A stretch of DNA of 16,137 nt, taken from NCBI GenBank assembly GCA_002493595.1, contig DKZG01000007.1:1-16137 (forward strand), given 5' to 3'. The notes beneath the pieces were generated by a model. It ran no database searches. It was not told where the DNA came from and saw only the letters and a list, made by a program, of their open reading frames with translations. Both the position numbers and the translations under genes were made by a program. The stretch is from Ruminococcaceae bacterium UBA7080 (GTDB lineage Bacteria > Bacillota > Clostridia > Oscillospirales > Acutalibacteraceae). This document shows positions 9,001 to 16,000 of this stretch, piece by piece; within the stretch, counting starts at the first letter, position 1, and each line of letters opens with the position of its first letter.

Positions 9001-9114
9001 AGCATAGAAGCCCTTCCAAAGCATGTTGCAGAATTAATGAATGGTACATATCCCGATGAAGTTTTTTTTAATACTTGTATTATCCATAAAGATGTAATAA
9101 CTTTGACAAGATAA
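6043..9114 (+). CDS. Nuclease-like / STAND-type P-loop NTPase, candidate defence protein
   Basis: A 1023-residue protein with three regions. Residues 1-140 look like a PD-(D/E)XK nuclease: GGFDG with D45, then E68-A-K70 at the end of a hydrophobic strand, and further alpha/beta pattern. Residues about 185-480 are a P-loop NTPase with Walker A GAVGTGKST (224-232, K230); the Walker B candidate at 347-358 (RTILAIKNLHHL) lacks the usual acidic pair and may be diverged. Residues about 600-1023 are helical repeat-like (TPR type), rich in Tyr, Leu and Lys. Avs-type STAND anti-phage proteins have this order of nuclease effector, NTPase and helical sensor, though most are longer. The ATG at 6043 follows AGGAG at 6030-6034; the TTG at 5998 lies inside the inverted repeat and is rejected. 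Single gene from the left end of the cassette, strongly AT-rich. Confidence 0.7.
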   Translation: MSTTTFAQKYWKDFELLSLEYIHDQYKDVSAQCIHTSFINDGGFDGSLTSTLTKEEAPFVHEILSLIEAKLRTDTNITIHDFAASIIAAYNFSAQILYVVSNVNFTEGTRKITSIFSNKVNLKIVLIDGIYLLDWINSKNVHPNNNIFISELIKSIKINNKNTFQDESANDCKNTSEFASAIFIDAPYLQNEELYGKHAQNIKTKIVRILERIDNLNRIVLLSGAVGTGKSTVISNVGYEMQQKNFIFNILDCDTEDALSVRSIFLWVLKSLWGIDPFKIYTNDNIAEFVDLVCLVANTPIEKNIKDTIREIFTLENSSYIFKSDLYTTYLLRYLNIILEKKHRNNRTILAIKNLHHLEQFTFDFMISLIQCLIQNNVGLIIELAPKEAKEDARNDWETGRNALCYFKKNGHLFELYDFEKEDALYYLSKNLPGLTDNYYNYILTHIGMKPVFLHYAVNWLILNEVVLYNSQKDYCTVAKPEEFFEGITPDQNQRIIEDIIRYYQSNTPKFQDIIIEIFEMIVLLDGSISYSIIEKIYQPMPIKGIIQTLLDTGLFMQTSIGISTNHELVFAALNNTSLSFYQLCAASKLYDAIRVIKDDEFVRCKSADLLVIMKQWRKFINLSIQISEDAFIIGEYNKCIKYLSLCRKIYHKLENKEGIYLLKIMYKELLAYEKMGRGGSAKKLFQDFQKQIQLEMNFTKKEPEKNILALEKLYLARQAGPENQYNFSLNMLTYAKQYYNEISEELYVSICFVFALIEKKYISLDSAVDFLKKEKCLLPHSIELDIHYQSHEAAKYLNYNPAKAISFYENIVNYSGTSKKYNKSIGHAYVDILNCYILLENWEDFQKQFQKVLEYLQTNVLYSEEGRLYNLDGLYYWLNGDLLTAKESFQNSLFYFGLVHNQMNGIITRINYIGLLISLVKFDDAILEFNVASSRIIKVFGVLFSQIGITKAYHRHREYVALLALIKYGNDLKQTVQTQKLISNISIEALPKHVAELMNGTYPDEVFFNTCIIHKDVITLTR

Positions 9115-9121
9115 AATTTTT

Positions 9122-9155
9122 GAAGGGACTTCTTGATTATTTAAGAAGTTCCTTC
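9122..9155. terminator. Hairpin between the two convergent cassette units
   Basis: A 13-bp stem, GAAGGGACTTCTT (9122-9134) against AAGAAGTTCCTTC (9143-9155), with an 8-nt loop and one G-T pair. It begins 8 bp after the NTPase gene stop and contains the stop codon of the glycosyltransferase gene on the other strand. A T-rich run follows after some bases on the plus strand, and ATTTT on the minus strand, so it probably ends transcription from both sides. Confidence 0.65.
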
Positions 9156-11552
9156 AATACTAATATATGTTTTTTCTAATTTATCTAGTATTTTAAATTC
9201 ATTGTGGTATTTTTCGTATTCTAATGTGTTTTGGTGTAGTACCAAATTTTCAAATACAATAATAAAGAGCCATCCAATACATGCTGTTTTATACTGTTCC
9301 ATCACAAATACATCTACATATTCATTTAATGAATCTATTTCTATATTAGACATAATTAGAAACAGCAGATAACTATGAAGAAAATGAGCGGGCATTCTCG
9401 TAATATCCCCTATATAAAGACTAGAAGCATTTTTGAATTTACAGGTGTATTGCTTTTCATCGATAATAATGATATTTTCTAAAGAACAATTTTCCAAACA
9501 TAAACCATATCGGAAGTTTTTTCTGATATTAATACTTTCTAGAAAAACTTTACATTTAGAATACAAGGTTTGTAATTCTTTTGATATCATATTGCTTTGA
9601 TCTTCAAAAATCAAATATAACTGACGAAGTGATAAACCATAGTCAATATTGCAGCTGTGAAAGAAATGAGATGGATATTTTTTATAATATTCGTCATATA
9701 TATTTCTGATGTCATTTACACTACTATTATTCCAGTCTTTGTTAAAGAATATAGAAATAGTGTCAACATTCTCTACACAATTTTTCCCAAAACCATTTAA
9801 CAAATTTTTGACAGAAATTTGAATAGATTCTTTTTCTAGTTGTTTTCCATCCAAAATAGGATAATATTTTTTGATGTAAATATAATAGTTATCAATATAT
9901 TTAAAAATAGGATTGACATCAGATGCAGATACATATTTTTCACGTTCATATTGATCGCTTCGCTTATCAACCTTTGTATCAATAAACGAACAGATATATG
10001 CTTTGTCCATTAATTTCGCATATGGCTGCCATACCTCATATTCTTTTGAAAGAAATTTTATTTTCCATGTAGCAGCTTCGTCAGAATAAACGGGAATTAT
10101 TTGTAAATTGCTTTCCTTCAACGTTGCTTTTAATTGTATTTTAAGATCTTTCAGTGAGATAACTTCATTAAAAAAAGGATACACATTTATATAATTCTTA
10201 TAGTGTTTTGTAATTTCGACTAAGCCACTATTCTGTAAATTTACATTTGTACTCGTTATAGCCAAAGCATATATAAATTGATGAGATTTATAAAAATTCC
10301 ATTCTCTCAAAATTTTCTCCATGTACTTTTTGGCATTGATTCCCATATTATTTGATAAGTATGGTTGTTTTATAAATAGGGACATGACATGGTATAAGAA
10401 ATCAATATCTCCAAAAGGAACTCGAAATCCATTATACCAATTATAAATATAATCCGCACCAAAGCCACAGCATGTTGAAATAACAGGAATTCCTGATGCT
10501 AAAGCCTCAATTATTACTCTTCCGCCTGGTTCATAAGAAGAATGCATAATCAATGCATGAGATTTTAGCATTAATGTACTTATACCCCTTTGGTCTAGAT
10601 ATCCCCACCAAATTAAGTCACCACATTTTTCATACTGCTCAAAAAGGAATTTGTCATCCAAATTTAGTTTAAATGATTCTATTTCATCCAAACTGCCGCC
10701 AACAATCCAAAGTGCTGGACATAACTCTTTATAAATTACTTTTAAATTATACCATGCTTTCAAAACGATATGTATTCCTTTGTTTGGAGCCAACCGTCCA
10801 CAATAAAGAAATGCCTGCTTTAACCACCATTTTCCATTAAAATTAGATTGATTAAATGTACATTCTATTTTTAAACTTGATTTATTATTTATATTTTTTT
10901 TGTCAACTACAAAGCGGTATGGCACACCAAAATCGTCATGTGATGGATATAGAAAATCATTCGAGATTGGCCTACCAGGAATCATAATTTTTCTTTCATC
11001 AATTTGATACAATTGAAATAAATCATTCCGTTCCGATGGAGTTATACAAAATATATAGGTGGCTGATTGAAAAATTTGTTTTTCAATTTCAAACCGTTTT
11101 TTTAATGGCTCATTCATTCCTGTTTTAAATCGTCGAAGTCCATTTGAAATCACTGTATGTACATAAGGAATCCCCCTTTTACAGCTTAAATCTCTAGCAA
11201 CTTGTCCAGAATTCCAATAAATACTATGAATTAAATCTGGCTTGAATTTTCTATTTTCTAATGCTATTTCTATTTTTTGTAGGCTAATACTATGAAGCGC
11301 ATAAAGCTCTTTTTTATCTATAGTTTTTATCCCATTGACAATTATCCTTTGAATCATACAATTTTCTGAAATTTCTTCGTATTCAGGTAAGCTAGGATGA
11401 CATTTTCTAGTAATGAGCATTATTTTGATGTCTATATTAGCAAAATAAGAAAGTAGCTCACGAATATAACTATGTGTGCCTCCACCTTCACCAATTCCAG
11501 CCGGCGAAGTAGGATCCGCATGCAAGGAAATCATTAATAAATTCATTTCCAT
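9141..11552 (-). CDS. GT4-family glycosyltransferase with a large C-terminal extension
   Basis: About 801-803 residues. The first 415 form a GT-B fold GT4 enzyme, which transfers a sugar from an activated donor: GIGEGGGTHSY glycine-rich acceptor-side loop, CGRLAPNKGI at the start of the donor domain, and the EX7E motif in EPGGRVIIEALASG (about 341-349). The remaining 380 residues are not part of a normal GT4. They include a stretch at about 675-715 (LENCSLENIII, then LYIGD) faintly like the catalytic loop of aminoglycoside-phosphotransferase-type kinases but lacking its Asp residues, so at best an inactive kinase fold. GAGAGG lies 3 nt before the ATG at 11552 but 9 nt before the in-frame ATG at 11546, the likelier start. 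It follows the GT2 gene with 10-16 nt between, as an operon. The acceptor is unknown; a surface glycan or glycoprotein is likely. Confidence 0.82.
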   Translation of the reverse strand: MEMNLLMISLHADPTSPAGIGEGGGTHSYIRELLSYFANIDIKIMLITRKCHPSLPEYEEISENCMIQRIIVNGIKTIDKKELYALHSISLQKIEIALENRKFKPDLIHSIYWNSGQVARDLSCKRGIPYVHTVISNGLRRFKTGMNEPLKKRFEIEKQIFQSATYIFCITPSERNDLFQLYQIDERKIMIPGRPISNDFLYPSHDDFGVPYRFVVDKKNINNKSSLKIECTFNQSNFNGKWWLKQAFLYCGRLAPNKGIHIVLKAWYNLKVIYKELCPALWIVGGSLDEIESFKLNLDDKFLFEQYEKCGDLIWWGYLDQRGISTLMLKSHALIMHSSYEPGGRVIIEALASGIPVISTCCGFGADYIYNWYNGFRVPFGDIDFLYHVMSLFIKQPYLSNNMGINAKKYMEKILREWNFYKSHQFIYALAITSTNVNLQNSGLVEITKHYKNYINVYPFFNEVISLKDLKIQLKATLKESNLQIIPVYSDEAATWKIKFLSKEYEVWQPYAKLMDKAYICSFIDTKVDKRSDQYEREKYVSASDVNPIFKYIDNYYIYIKKYYPILDGKQLEKESIQISVKNLLNGFGKNCVENVDTISIFFNKDWNNSSVNDIRNIYDEYYKKYPSHFFHSCNIDYGLSLRQLYLIFEDQSNMISKELQTLYSKCKVFLESINIRKNFRYGLCLENCSLENIIIIDEKQYTCKFKNASSLYIGDITRMPAHFLHSYLLFLIMSNIEIDSLNEYVDVFVMEQYKTACIGWLFIIVFENLVLHQNTLEYEKYHNEFKILDKLEKTYISIEGTS

Positions 11553-11562
11553 TTTCCTCTCA

Positions 11563-12441
11563 TCATATAATTTTTGATTCGCATGATTTTTTCAAAATAT
11601 AACTTAACCGAGATGGTGATTTGATAATACTTTTAAAACACCAGATAAACCAATGGAGATACATTTTTTTGTGTAAATATGATTTCGATATTTTACAACA
11701 AATATTTACATATGCTAAATTGTGTTTTACATAATATATTTTGTACTTTTTAAATAACATTTTATATCCTTGTAAAGTACTATCTTTATTTTTTGAAATC
11801 TGTAATTCGGAATGTTTATAATGTTTAAATAATATTTTATTTATACCATATAATTTATAATATTGACTTATTCGAAGGCAAAAGTCATAATCTTGGCGAG
11901 CATGAAACTTTGGATCGAAACCTTGAATTCGGAAAAAACATTCCCTCTTTATCATTATTTGTGAGGTGGTTCCTATGTAGTTTTTAACAAGTAAATCTTC
12001 AAAACGAGGAGTTTGTATAAAATTATCATTATTTCCATAAGGCGTTATTCTTCCCGCCATATTAGTATAAATATTTACTCCTTTACTAAATACAAGCCCA
12101 TATCCTTTTTTTAATACTTCAATTTGTTCACAGGCTTTTGAAGGGAGCCATTCATCATCATCGTCAAGAAATGCTATATATTCACCGTTAGAATTAATTA
12201 CACCTAAATTTCTAGCAATACATGCACCGCAATTTCCAAACTGTTTAATATAAATTATATTTTCTTTTTTAGAGTATCTTTTAATTTCTTCTGAAAGATG
12301 TGAATGGTTTTTATTATCATCAATTATTAGTATTTCTATATATGGATAAGTTTGTTTTTTTACACTTTCAACGGCACGTCTAATAATTGATACTTCACGA
12401 TTAAATGTTGGGATTATCACACTTAATAAATCTTCTTTCAT
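11563..12441 (-). CDS. GT2-family glycosyltransferase
   Basis: A 292-residue GT-A fold enzyme that uses a nucleotide-sugar donor, probably at the inner face of the membrane. Seen: SVIIPTFNR at residues 7-15, D41-D42 of the nucleotide-binding strand, the metal-binding FLDDDDEW (D93-D96), and RQDYDFCLR, which supplies the catalytic-base region. The C-terminal third is basic and aromatic without clear membrane spans. First gene of the two-gene unit reading inward from the right repeat. The ATG at 12441 is preceded by AAAGGGG, and there are 25 bp between start and repeat edge, almost the same as for the NTPase gene at the other end. It probably acts with the GT4 protein on one glycan; cell-surface decoration is inferred. 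Confidence 0.88.
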   Translation of the reverse strand: MKEDLLSVIIPTFNREVSIIRRAVESVKKQTYPYIEILIIDDNKNHSHLSEEIKRYSKKENIIYIKQFGNCGACIARNLGVINSNGEYIAFLDDDDEWLPSKACEQIEVLKKGYGLVFSKGVNIYTNMAGRITPYGNNDNFIQTPRFEDLLVKNYIGTTSQIMIKRECFFRIQGFDPKFHARQDYDFCLRISQYYKLYGINKILFKHYKHSELQISKNKDSTLQGYKMLFKKYKIYYVKHNLAYVNICCKISKSYLHKKMYLHWFIWCFKSIIKSPSRLSYILKKSCESKII

Positions 12442-12466
12442 TAGTTTCCCCTTTGCTATTCAGTTA

Positions 12467-12625
12467 AATAGTGAATACCTAACAATTATCCGCACCATTC
12501 CTGCCTCACCAAATTGACGGGTAACATTGGATTATCATTGTATTCTTTCATTATAAATCCAATGGATAACTTTCAATTATCCATCCGATTCTCTCCAGAC
12601 TGACAGATAACACTTGATTATCCAT
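12467..12625 (-). repeat. Right 159-bp inverted repeat
   Basis: Exact reverse complement of 5858-6016, carrying the same four dyads in mirror order, with the perfect one at about 12562-12584. Its inner edge is 25 bp from the GT2 start and its outer edge 48 bp from the end of the recombinase gene. Absence of any difference over 159 bp between copies 6.4 kb apart suggests recent exchange or continuing recombination between them. Confidence 0.9.
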
Positions 12626-12642
12626 CACTTCTCCAACCCAAA

Positions 12643-12667
12643 ACTACGGGGCATCAAGCCCCGTAGT
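12643..12667 (-). terminator. Intrinsic terminator of the recombinase gene
   Basis: Perfect 10-bp GC-rich stem ACTACGGGGC / GCCCCGTAGT with a 5-nt loop, beginning 6 bp after the recombinase stop codon (TGA at 12676-12674) and followed on the minus strand by TTTTGGG. The T run is short but the stem is strong. It sits between the recombinase and the right repeat, so it should keep recombinase transcripts out of the cassette. Confidence 0.8.
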
Positions 12668-12673
12668 CCTCCT

Positions 12674-13594
12674 TCAAATATGAAAATCTTTCCTTGGATG
12701 TTTATTTTTTAAAATATCCTTCTGCTTAGCAGTAGTAACATGTGTATATATTTCAGTGACATTTATAGAACTATGCCCAAGCAACTCCTGAATATATCGT
12801 ATGTCAACATCCGCATCCAAAAGGCTGGTTGCAAATGTGTGTCGGAACATATGAGGGGTGATATGAATATGAATGCCGGCAAGAGTAGCATACTTATTTA
12901 GCATTTTTCTCACATACTGGTCGGAGATGGGTTGCCCGGCTCTGTTTGTAAAAAAGTAATTGCTCTCAGCAATCAGGTCGCAAAAACAATTATAATATTC
13001 CTTTAAAATGTTAAGCACATCTGTATTTTCAATCTGAATCCGTCGCTCCTTAGCCCCTTTGCCGAATATAAGAATTGTGTTGTCCAGTAAATCAACATCT
13101 GACGCTCTGAGCATGCACAACTCGGAAATTCGGATGCCCGTTGAGAAAAGAAGTTCAACAATGGTAATGTCCTGCAAAGTTTTCCTCTTCTGATAGGTGG
13201 TTGTTGCCAATTCATGCTGCCTGTAAATGGTACGAAACAGAGTCTCCAGAACAGGCAGTGGAATTATTTTCGGAAGAATGGCGGGCTCTCTGAATTTAAT
13301 TTGTATTTTATTGAATGGATTTATCGTAATTAAATCTTTATATTCCAAATAGTGAAAGAATGCCTTTACTGAAGCTATTTTACGCTTAACTGTTTTGGGT
13401 TTGTAGGTTTGGTGTAAAAAACCGATAAAGGTTTCCAGGGAATCTACTGTAATGTCAGTAATGTCGTGAGTTTTAAAACATTCAGAAAATTGAGTTAAAT
13501 CAATTCTGTATGCTTTAATGGTTTTTTCGTCCAGACGCTTTTGTGTTTTGCAGAAAGACAGATAATTGTCAATGTTTGTCCTTAAAGTATTCAT
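12674..13594 (-). CDS. Tyrosine recombinase (XerC/D-like), putative cassette invertase
   Basis: A 306-residue site-specific recombinase of normal family length. The N-terminal SAM-like, core-binding domain covers about 1-95. The catalytic domain carries the complete set: R155 in STGIRISEL, K179 in FGKGAKERR, H248 and R251 in HMFRHTFATSLLD, H274 in LLGHSS and nucleophile Y283 in EIYTHV, so it should be active. The start ATG at 13594 is behind AAGGAG. It is transcribed toward the cassette and ends 48 bp from the right repeat behind a terminator. XerC/D proper resolve chromosome dimers at dif; the position beside a pair of 159-bp inverted repeats with 7-bp-spacer dyads points instead to a dedicated invertase. 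That link is inferred from position. Confidence 0.9.
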   Translation of the reverse strand: MNTLRTNIDNYLSFCKTQKRLDEKTIKAYRIDLTQFSECFKTHDITDITVDSLETFIGFLHQTYKPKTVKRKIASVKAFFHYLEYKDLITINPFNKIQIKFREPAILPKIIPLPVLETLFRTIYRQHELATTTYQKRKTLQDITIVELLFSTGIRISELCMLRASDVDLLDNTILIFGKGAKERRIQIENTDVLNILKEYYNCFCDLIAESNYFFTNRAGQPISDQYVRKMLNKYATLAGIHIHITPHMFRHTFATSLLDADVDIRYIQELLGHSSINVTEIYTHVTTAKQKDILKNKHPRKDFHI

Positions 13595-13896
13595 GGAATT
13601 CTCCTTTTTGCAAGTATTTTACCAAGTAGGATGCCAAAATGAAAAGCAAAACTTAGTGCGTGTCATTATAAAAGTAGTACAATCAACTAAGTGACTTTTT
13701 TAAAAATATCAAATACAGTGTTCTAAAAATTCAAAATAGCAGTGAAAAAGAAAGATTATTACATATTTATTTGTATTTTTTGAAAATATCTCCAAAATTT
13801 GTGTCGACATAAAATGACAAATTAGATATACTTATTAAGTCATTTAAAAGTAATAATTATAGGCTGTGGCAGGTACAGCCATGTGGGGAGATTGTT
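13595..13896. promoter_or_regulatory. Divergent promoter region of recombinase and LytTR system 2
   Basis: About 300 AT-rich bp between divergent genes. Toward the recombinase, ATTATA at 13665-13670 reads TATAAT on the minus strand without a good -35 and is enclosed by a perfect 7-bp dyad ACTTAGT (13651-13657) / ACTAAGT (13686-13692), a possible operator. Toward the regulator, TTGTGT at about 13799-13804 and TAGATA at 13823-13828 (18-bp spacer) are a weak promoter candidate, with a second perfect dyad AAATGAC (13812-13818) / GTCATTT (13839-13845) across it. Binding proteins unknown. Confidence 0.4.
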
Positions 13897-14625
13897 ATGC
13901 TTAATATTGCAATATGCGATGATGAAAATGCAATTACGAATCAAATTGAAAATTGCATTCTTGAATTATGTGATGAGGAAAAAATACCGATTGATATTGA
14001 TGTATTCTACAGTGGAGCTTCTTTAGAACAAATGTATCTTTCTAAAAAAAGGTATGATTTGATTTTTCTGGATATTCAAATGGAAAATATAAACGGAATA
14101 TCAGTGGCAAAGAAAATCAGGGAACTTGATGAAAATGTTTTGATTGTTTTCGTTTCAGGTTACGAGAGGTATATGAGGGAATTGTTTCAATATGATGTTT
14201 TTGGATTTATTCAAAAACCCATTGACAAACACAATTTGGAACATATTTTCTTAAGTGCCCATAAAAAAATATGCAGTAAAAATTTTTATTTTCAGTTTAA
14301 ATATAATGGGATGGAATTTAAAATTCCATGCAGAGAAATCATGTATTTTGAAAGTATAGGCAGAAAAATATACGTTAATTTAAGAAATGGTGAACAGGAG
14401 TATTTTAATAGTAAGCTTTCGGATGTAGAGGCAAGTCTGGCTGCGGGGAAGGTGCCGTTTTTAAGGATTCATCAGTCTTATTTGGTGAATTATCATATGA
14501 TAAAAGCATGGGCAAAGTCTGAGGTGATACTTGTTACCGGTATGCGGCTGCCAATCAGTGAAGAGAGACAAAAGAGTTTTGCGTTACATTATGGAAGATT
14601 GCTTGGAGGGGAGATTGATGTTTGA
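13897..14625 (+). CDS. LytTR-family response regulator (AgrA-like), system 2
   Basis: A 242-residue regulator of the same type as the one at 2002-2718 but clearly diverged. The receiver has D8-D9, phosphoacceptor D59 in FLDIQME, S87 and K107 in IQKP; the LytTR domain (about 130-235) includes FLRIHQSYLVNY. The start ATG at 13897 is behind GGGGAG at 13885-13890. It overlaps the kinase gene by 8 bp. It is divergent from the recombinase gene and shares its control region, so it could regulate the recombinase or the 21-bp-period repeat site on the other side of the cassette; neither is shown by the sequence. Confidence 0.93.
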   Translation: MLNIAICDDENAITNQIENCILELCDEEKIPIDIDVFYSGASLEQMYLSKKRYDLIFLDIQMENINGISVAKKIRELDENVLIVFVSGYERYMRELFQYDVFGFIQKPIDKHNLEHIFLSAHKKICSKNFYFQFKYNGMEFKIPCREIMYFESIGRKIYVNLRNGEQEYFNSKLSDVEASLAAGKVPFLRIHQSYLVNYHMIKAWAKSEVILVTGMRLPISEERQKSFALHYGRLLGGEIDV

Positions 14626-15916
14626 TTTGGCAGAGGTATTATTTGATTTTTTAATGGCGGGCATAACAGTATGGCTTGTACAAAAAGCTCTGGATACTTT
14701 TTTTCAACGGAGAAAAGGGCGTGTATGTTATATTCTTTTATGGACACTGTATTTTCTTTTCCAGTTTTACTTAGAATGCAATAAAGGGAATGCATCAGTT
14801 TTTATAACTATATCAAGTATGGTTTTTGTTTTTATTATTGCTTTGCTCTGCTATAAGAAAGCAGAAAAAAACAAGATTTTAATTGTGATGGCATTTCATG
14901 TATTATGTGCGATTGTTGAAATGATTGTATATTTTTGTCTGAATAACGTAATGCAGAATAAACAGCAGTCAGATTTGATTGGTGTGGTAATTTCTAAACT
15001 TATTATTATTTTGTTCGTAAATTTGTTTTCAATTTATTGGAAGCAAGTCAGAACCGAAGATATATCCATGAAATATTTCCTTTATCTGATTATAATTCCA
15101 ATCGGAAGTGTATATATTTCTGCACATGAATTTTTTGTGGTGGGATATGAAATCAACGTGGTGTCATCTATGGTCACGTTTAGTTTTCTATTGATATTTA
15201 ATATGGTAACTTTTGAAATATATGCAAAACTCATGAAGGATTTTTCAAGAGAAAAGGAAATGACGGTTTATGCACAACAAGCGGATATTATGGCAAAAAA
15301 TACAGAGGAACAGAAAAGGATTATGGAAGACTATTATGAAGAAAAGCATAATCTTGTAAATGAATTAGTTGTATTGAAGGATATAGTGGAGAATGGGGAT
15401 CTGGATTTAGCGATATGTAATCTGAATCAAATTATGAAGATATGTGATGTAAATGAGAAAGTGTCTAATTCGGGGAATTCTACGATTGATGCCATTATTA
15501 ATTTTAAGTATGCCATTGCAAGAGAAAAGAACATAGAGTTTTTGCTGAAATTATTTGTGCCTGAAAATATGATAATGAATCCATGCGATTTGGGTATTAT
15601 TTTGGGAAATGCATTAGATAATGCCATTGAGGCTGTGAGTGCGTGTGAAAATAGTAAAAAAGTAATAGAAGTTTCAATGGGAATAAAAAAGGAAGCTTTA
15701 GTTATTGTAATAAAAAATCCATTTGAACATGAATTGAGACAGGATAAGCAAGAAAATTTTATGACAACAAAAAATGAAAGTATCGGTCATGGTTACGGAA
15801 TTCATTCAATTAAAAAGGTAGTGGATTCTTACCATGGCGAGACTATTATTGATGTGGATGATAATATATTTAAGATGATAATCATACTTAACATCATGGA
15901 AGCGTATGCTTCTTAA
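14618..15916 (+). CDS. GHKL-domain sensor histidine kinase (AgrC-like), system 2
   Basis: A 432-residue membrane kinase: about six hydrophobic segments in the first 205 residues, a helical linker, then the phosphoacceptor and ATPase domains. The H-box reads EKHNLVNE with H244; the residue after His is Asn where most of the class, including system 1, has Asp or Glu. The N-box NALDNAIEA (N331) and G-box GHGYG (390-394) are intact. The acidic residue normally assists phosphotransfer, so kinase or phosphatase balance may differ, although Asn variants do occur in GHKL kinases as far as I recall. The start at 14618 is set by GGAGGGG at 14605-14611; the longer frame from 14531 lies inside the regulator gene and is rejected. 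Confidence 0.92.
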   Translation: MFDLAEVLFDFLMAGITVWLVQKALDTFFQRRKGRVCYILLWTLYFLFQFYLECNKGNASVFITISSMVFVFIIALLCYKKAEKNKILIVMAFHVLCAIVEMIVYFCLNNVMQNKQQSDLIGVVISKLIIILFVNLFSIYWKQVRTEDISMKYFLYLIIIPIGSVYISAHEFFVVGYEINVVSSMVTFSFLLIFNMVTFEIYAKLMKDFSREKEMTVYAQQADIMAKNTEEQKRIMEDYYEEKHNLVNELVVLKDIVENGDLDLAICNLNQIMKICDVNEKVSNSGNSTIDAIINFKYAIAREKNIEFLLKLFVPENMIMNPCDLGIILGNALDNAIEAVSACENSKKVIEVSMGIKKEALVIVIKNPFEHELRQDKQENFMTTKNESIGHGYGIHSIKKVVDSYHGETIIDVDDNIFKMIIILNIMEAYAS

Positions 15917-16000
15917 GAAAACATTTTTAAAACGATAAATCATTCTGCACGTAATCTAAAATCTGAAAATCAATTTCAAAATGTGAATCTCGTTTACAAA

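Larger units (their letters stand above)
5858..12625. mobile_element. Putative invertible cassette bounded by 159-bp inverted repeats
   Basis: A 6768-bp unit: two 159-bp inverted repeats that I compared base by base and found identical, enclosing 6450 bp of AT-rich sequence with three intact genes. The two transcription units face inward and converge on a common hairpin at 9122-9155. A complete tyrosine recombinase gene begins 48 bp outside the right repeat. The outer flanks (5853-5857 AAGAT; 12626-12630 CACTT) show no target-site duplication and no transposase lies inside, so site-specific inversion explains the structure better than transposition. Inversion would exchange which unit faces the left flank and which faces the recombinase. 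The repeat structure is seen; inversion itself is inferred. Confidence 0.75.

Noticed and set aside
5858..12625. Composite transposon or insertion sequence with 159-bp terminal repeats
   Set aside because: No transposase inside, no target-site duplication (AAGAT versus CACTT outside), and an external tyrosine recombinase fits inversion better.
12674..13594. Housekeeping XerC/XerD at a dif site
   Set aside because: Location beside the cassette repeats and lack of a dif-like site here favour a dedicated recombinase, though the fold is the same.
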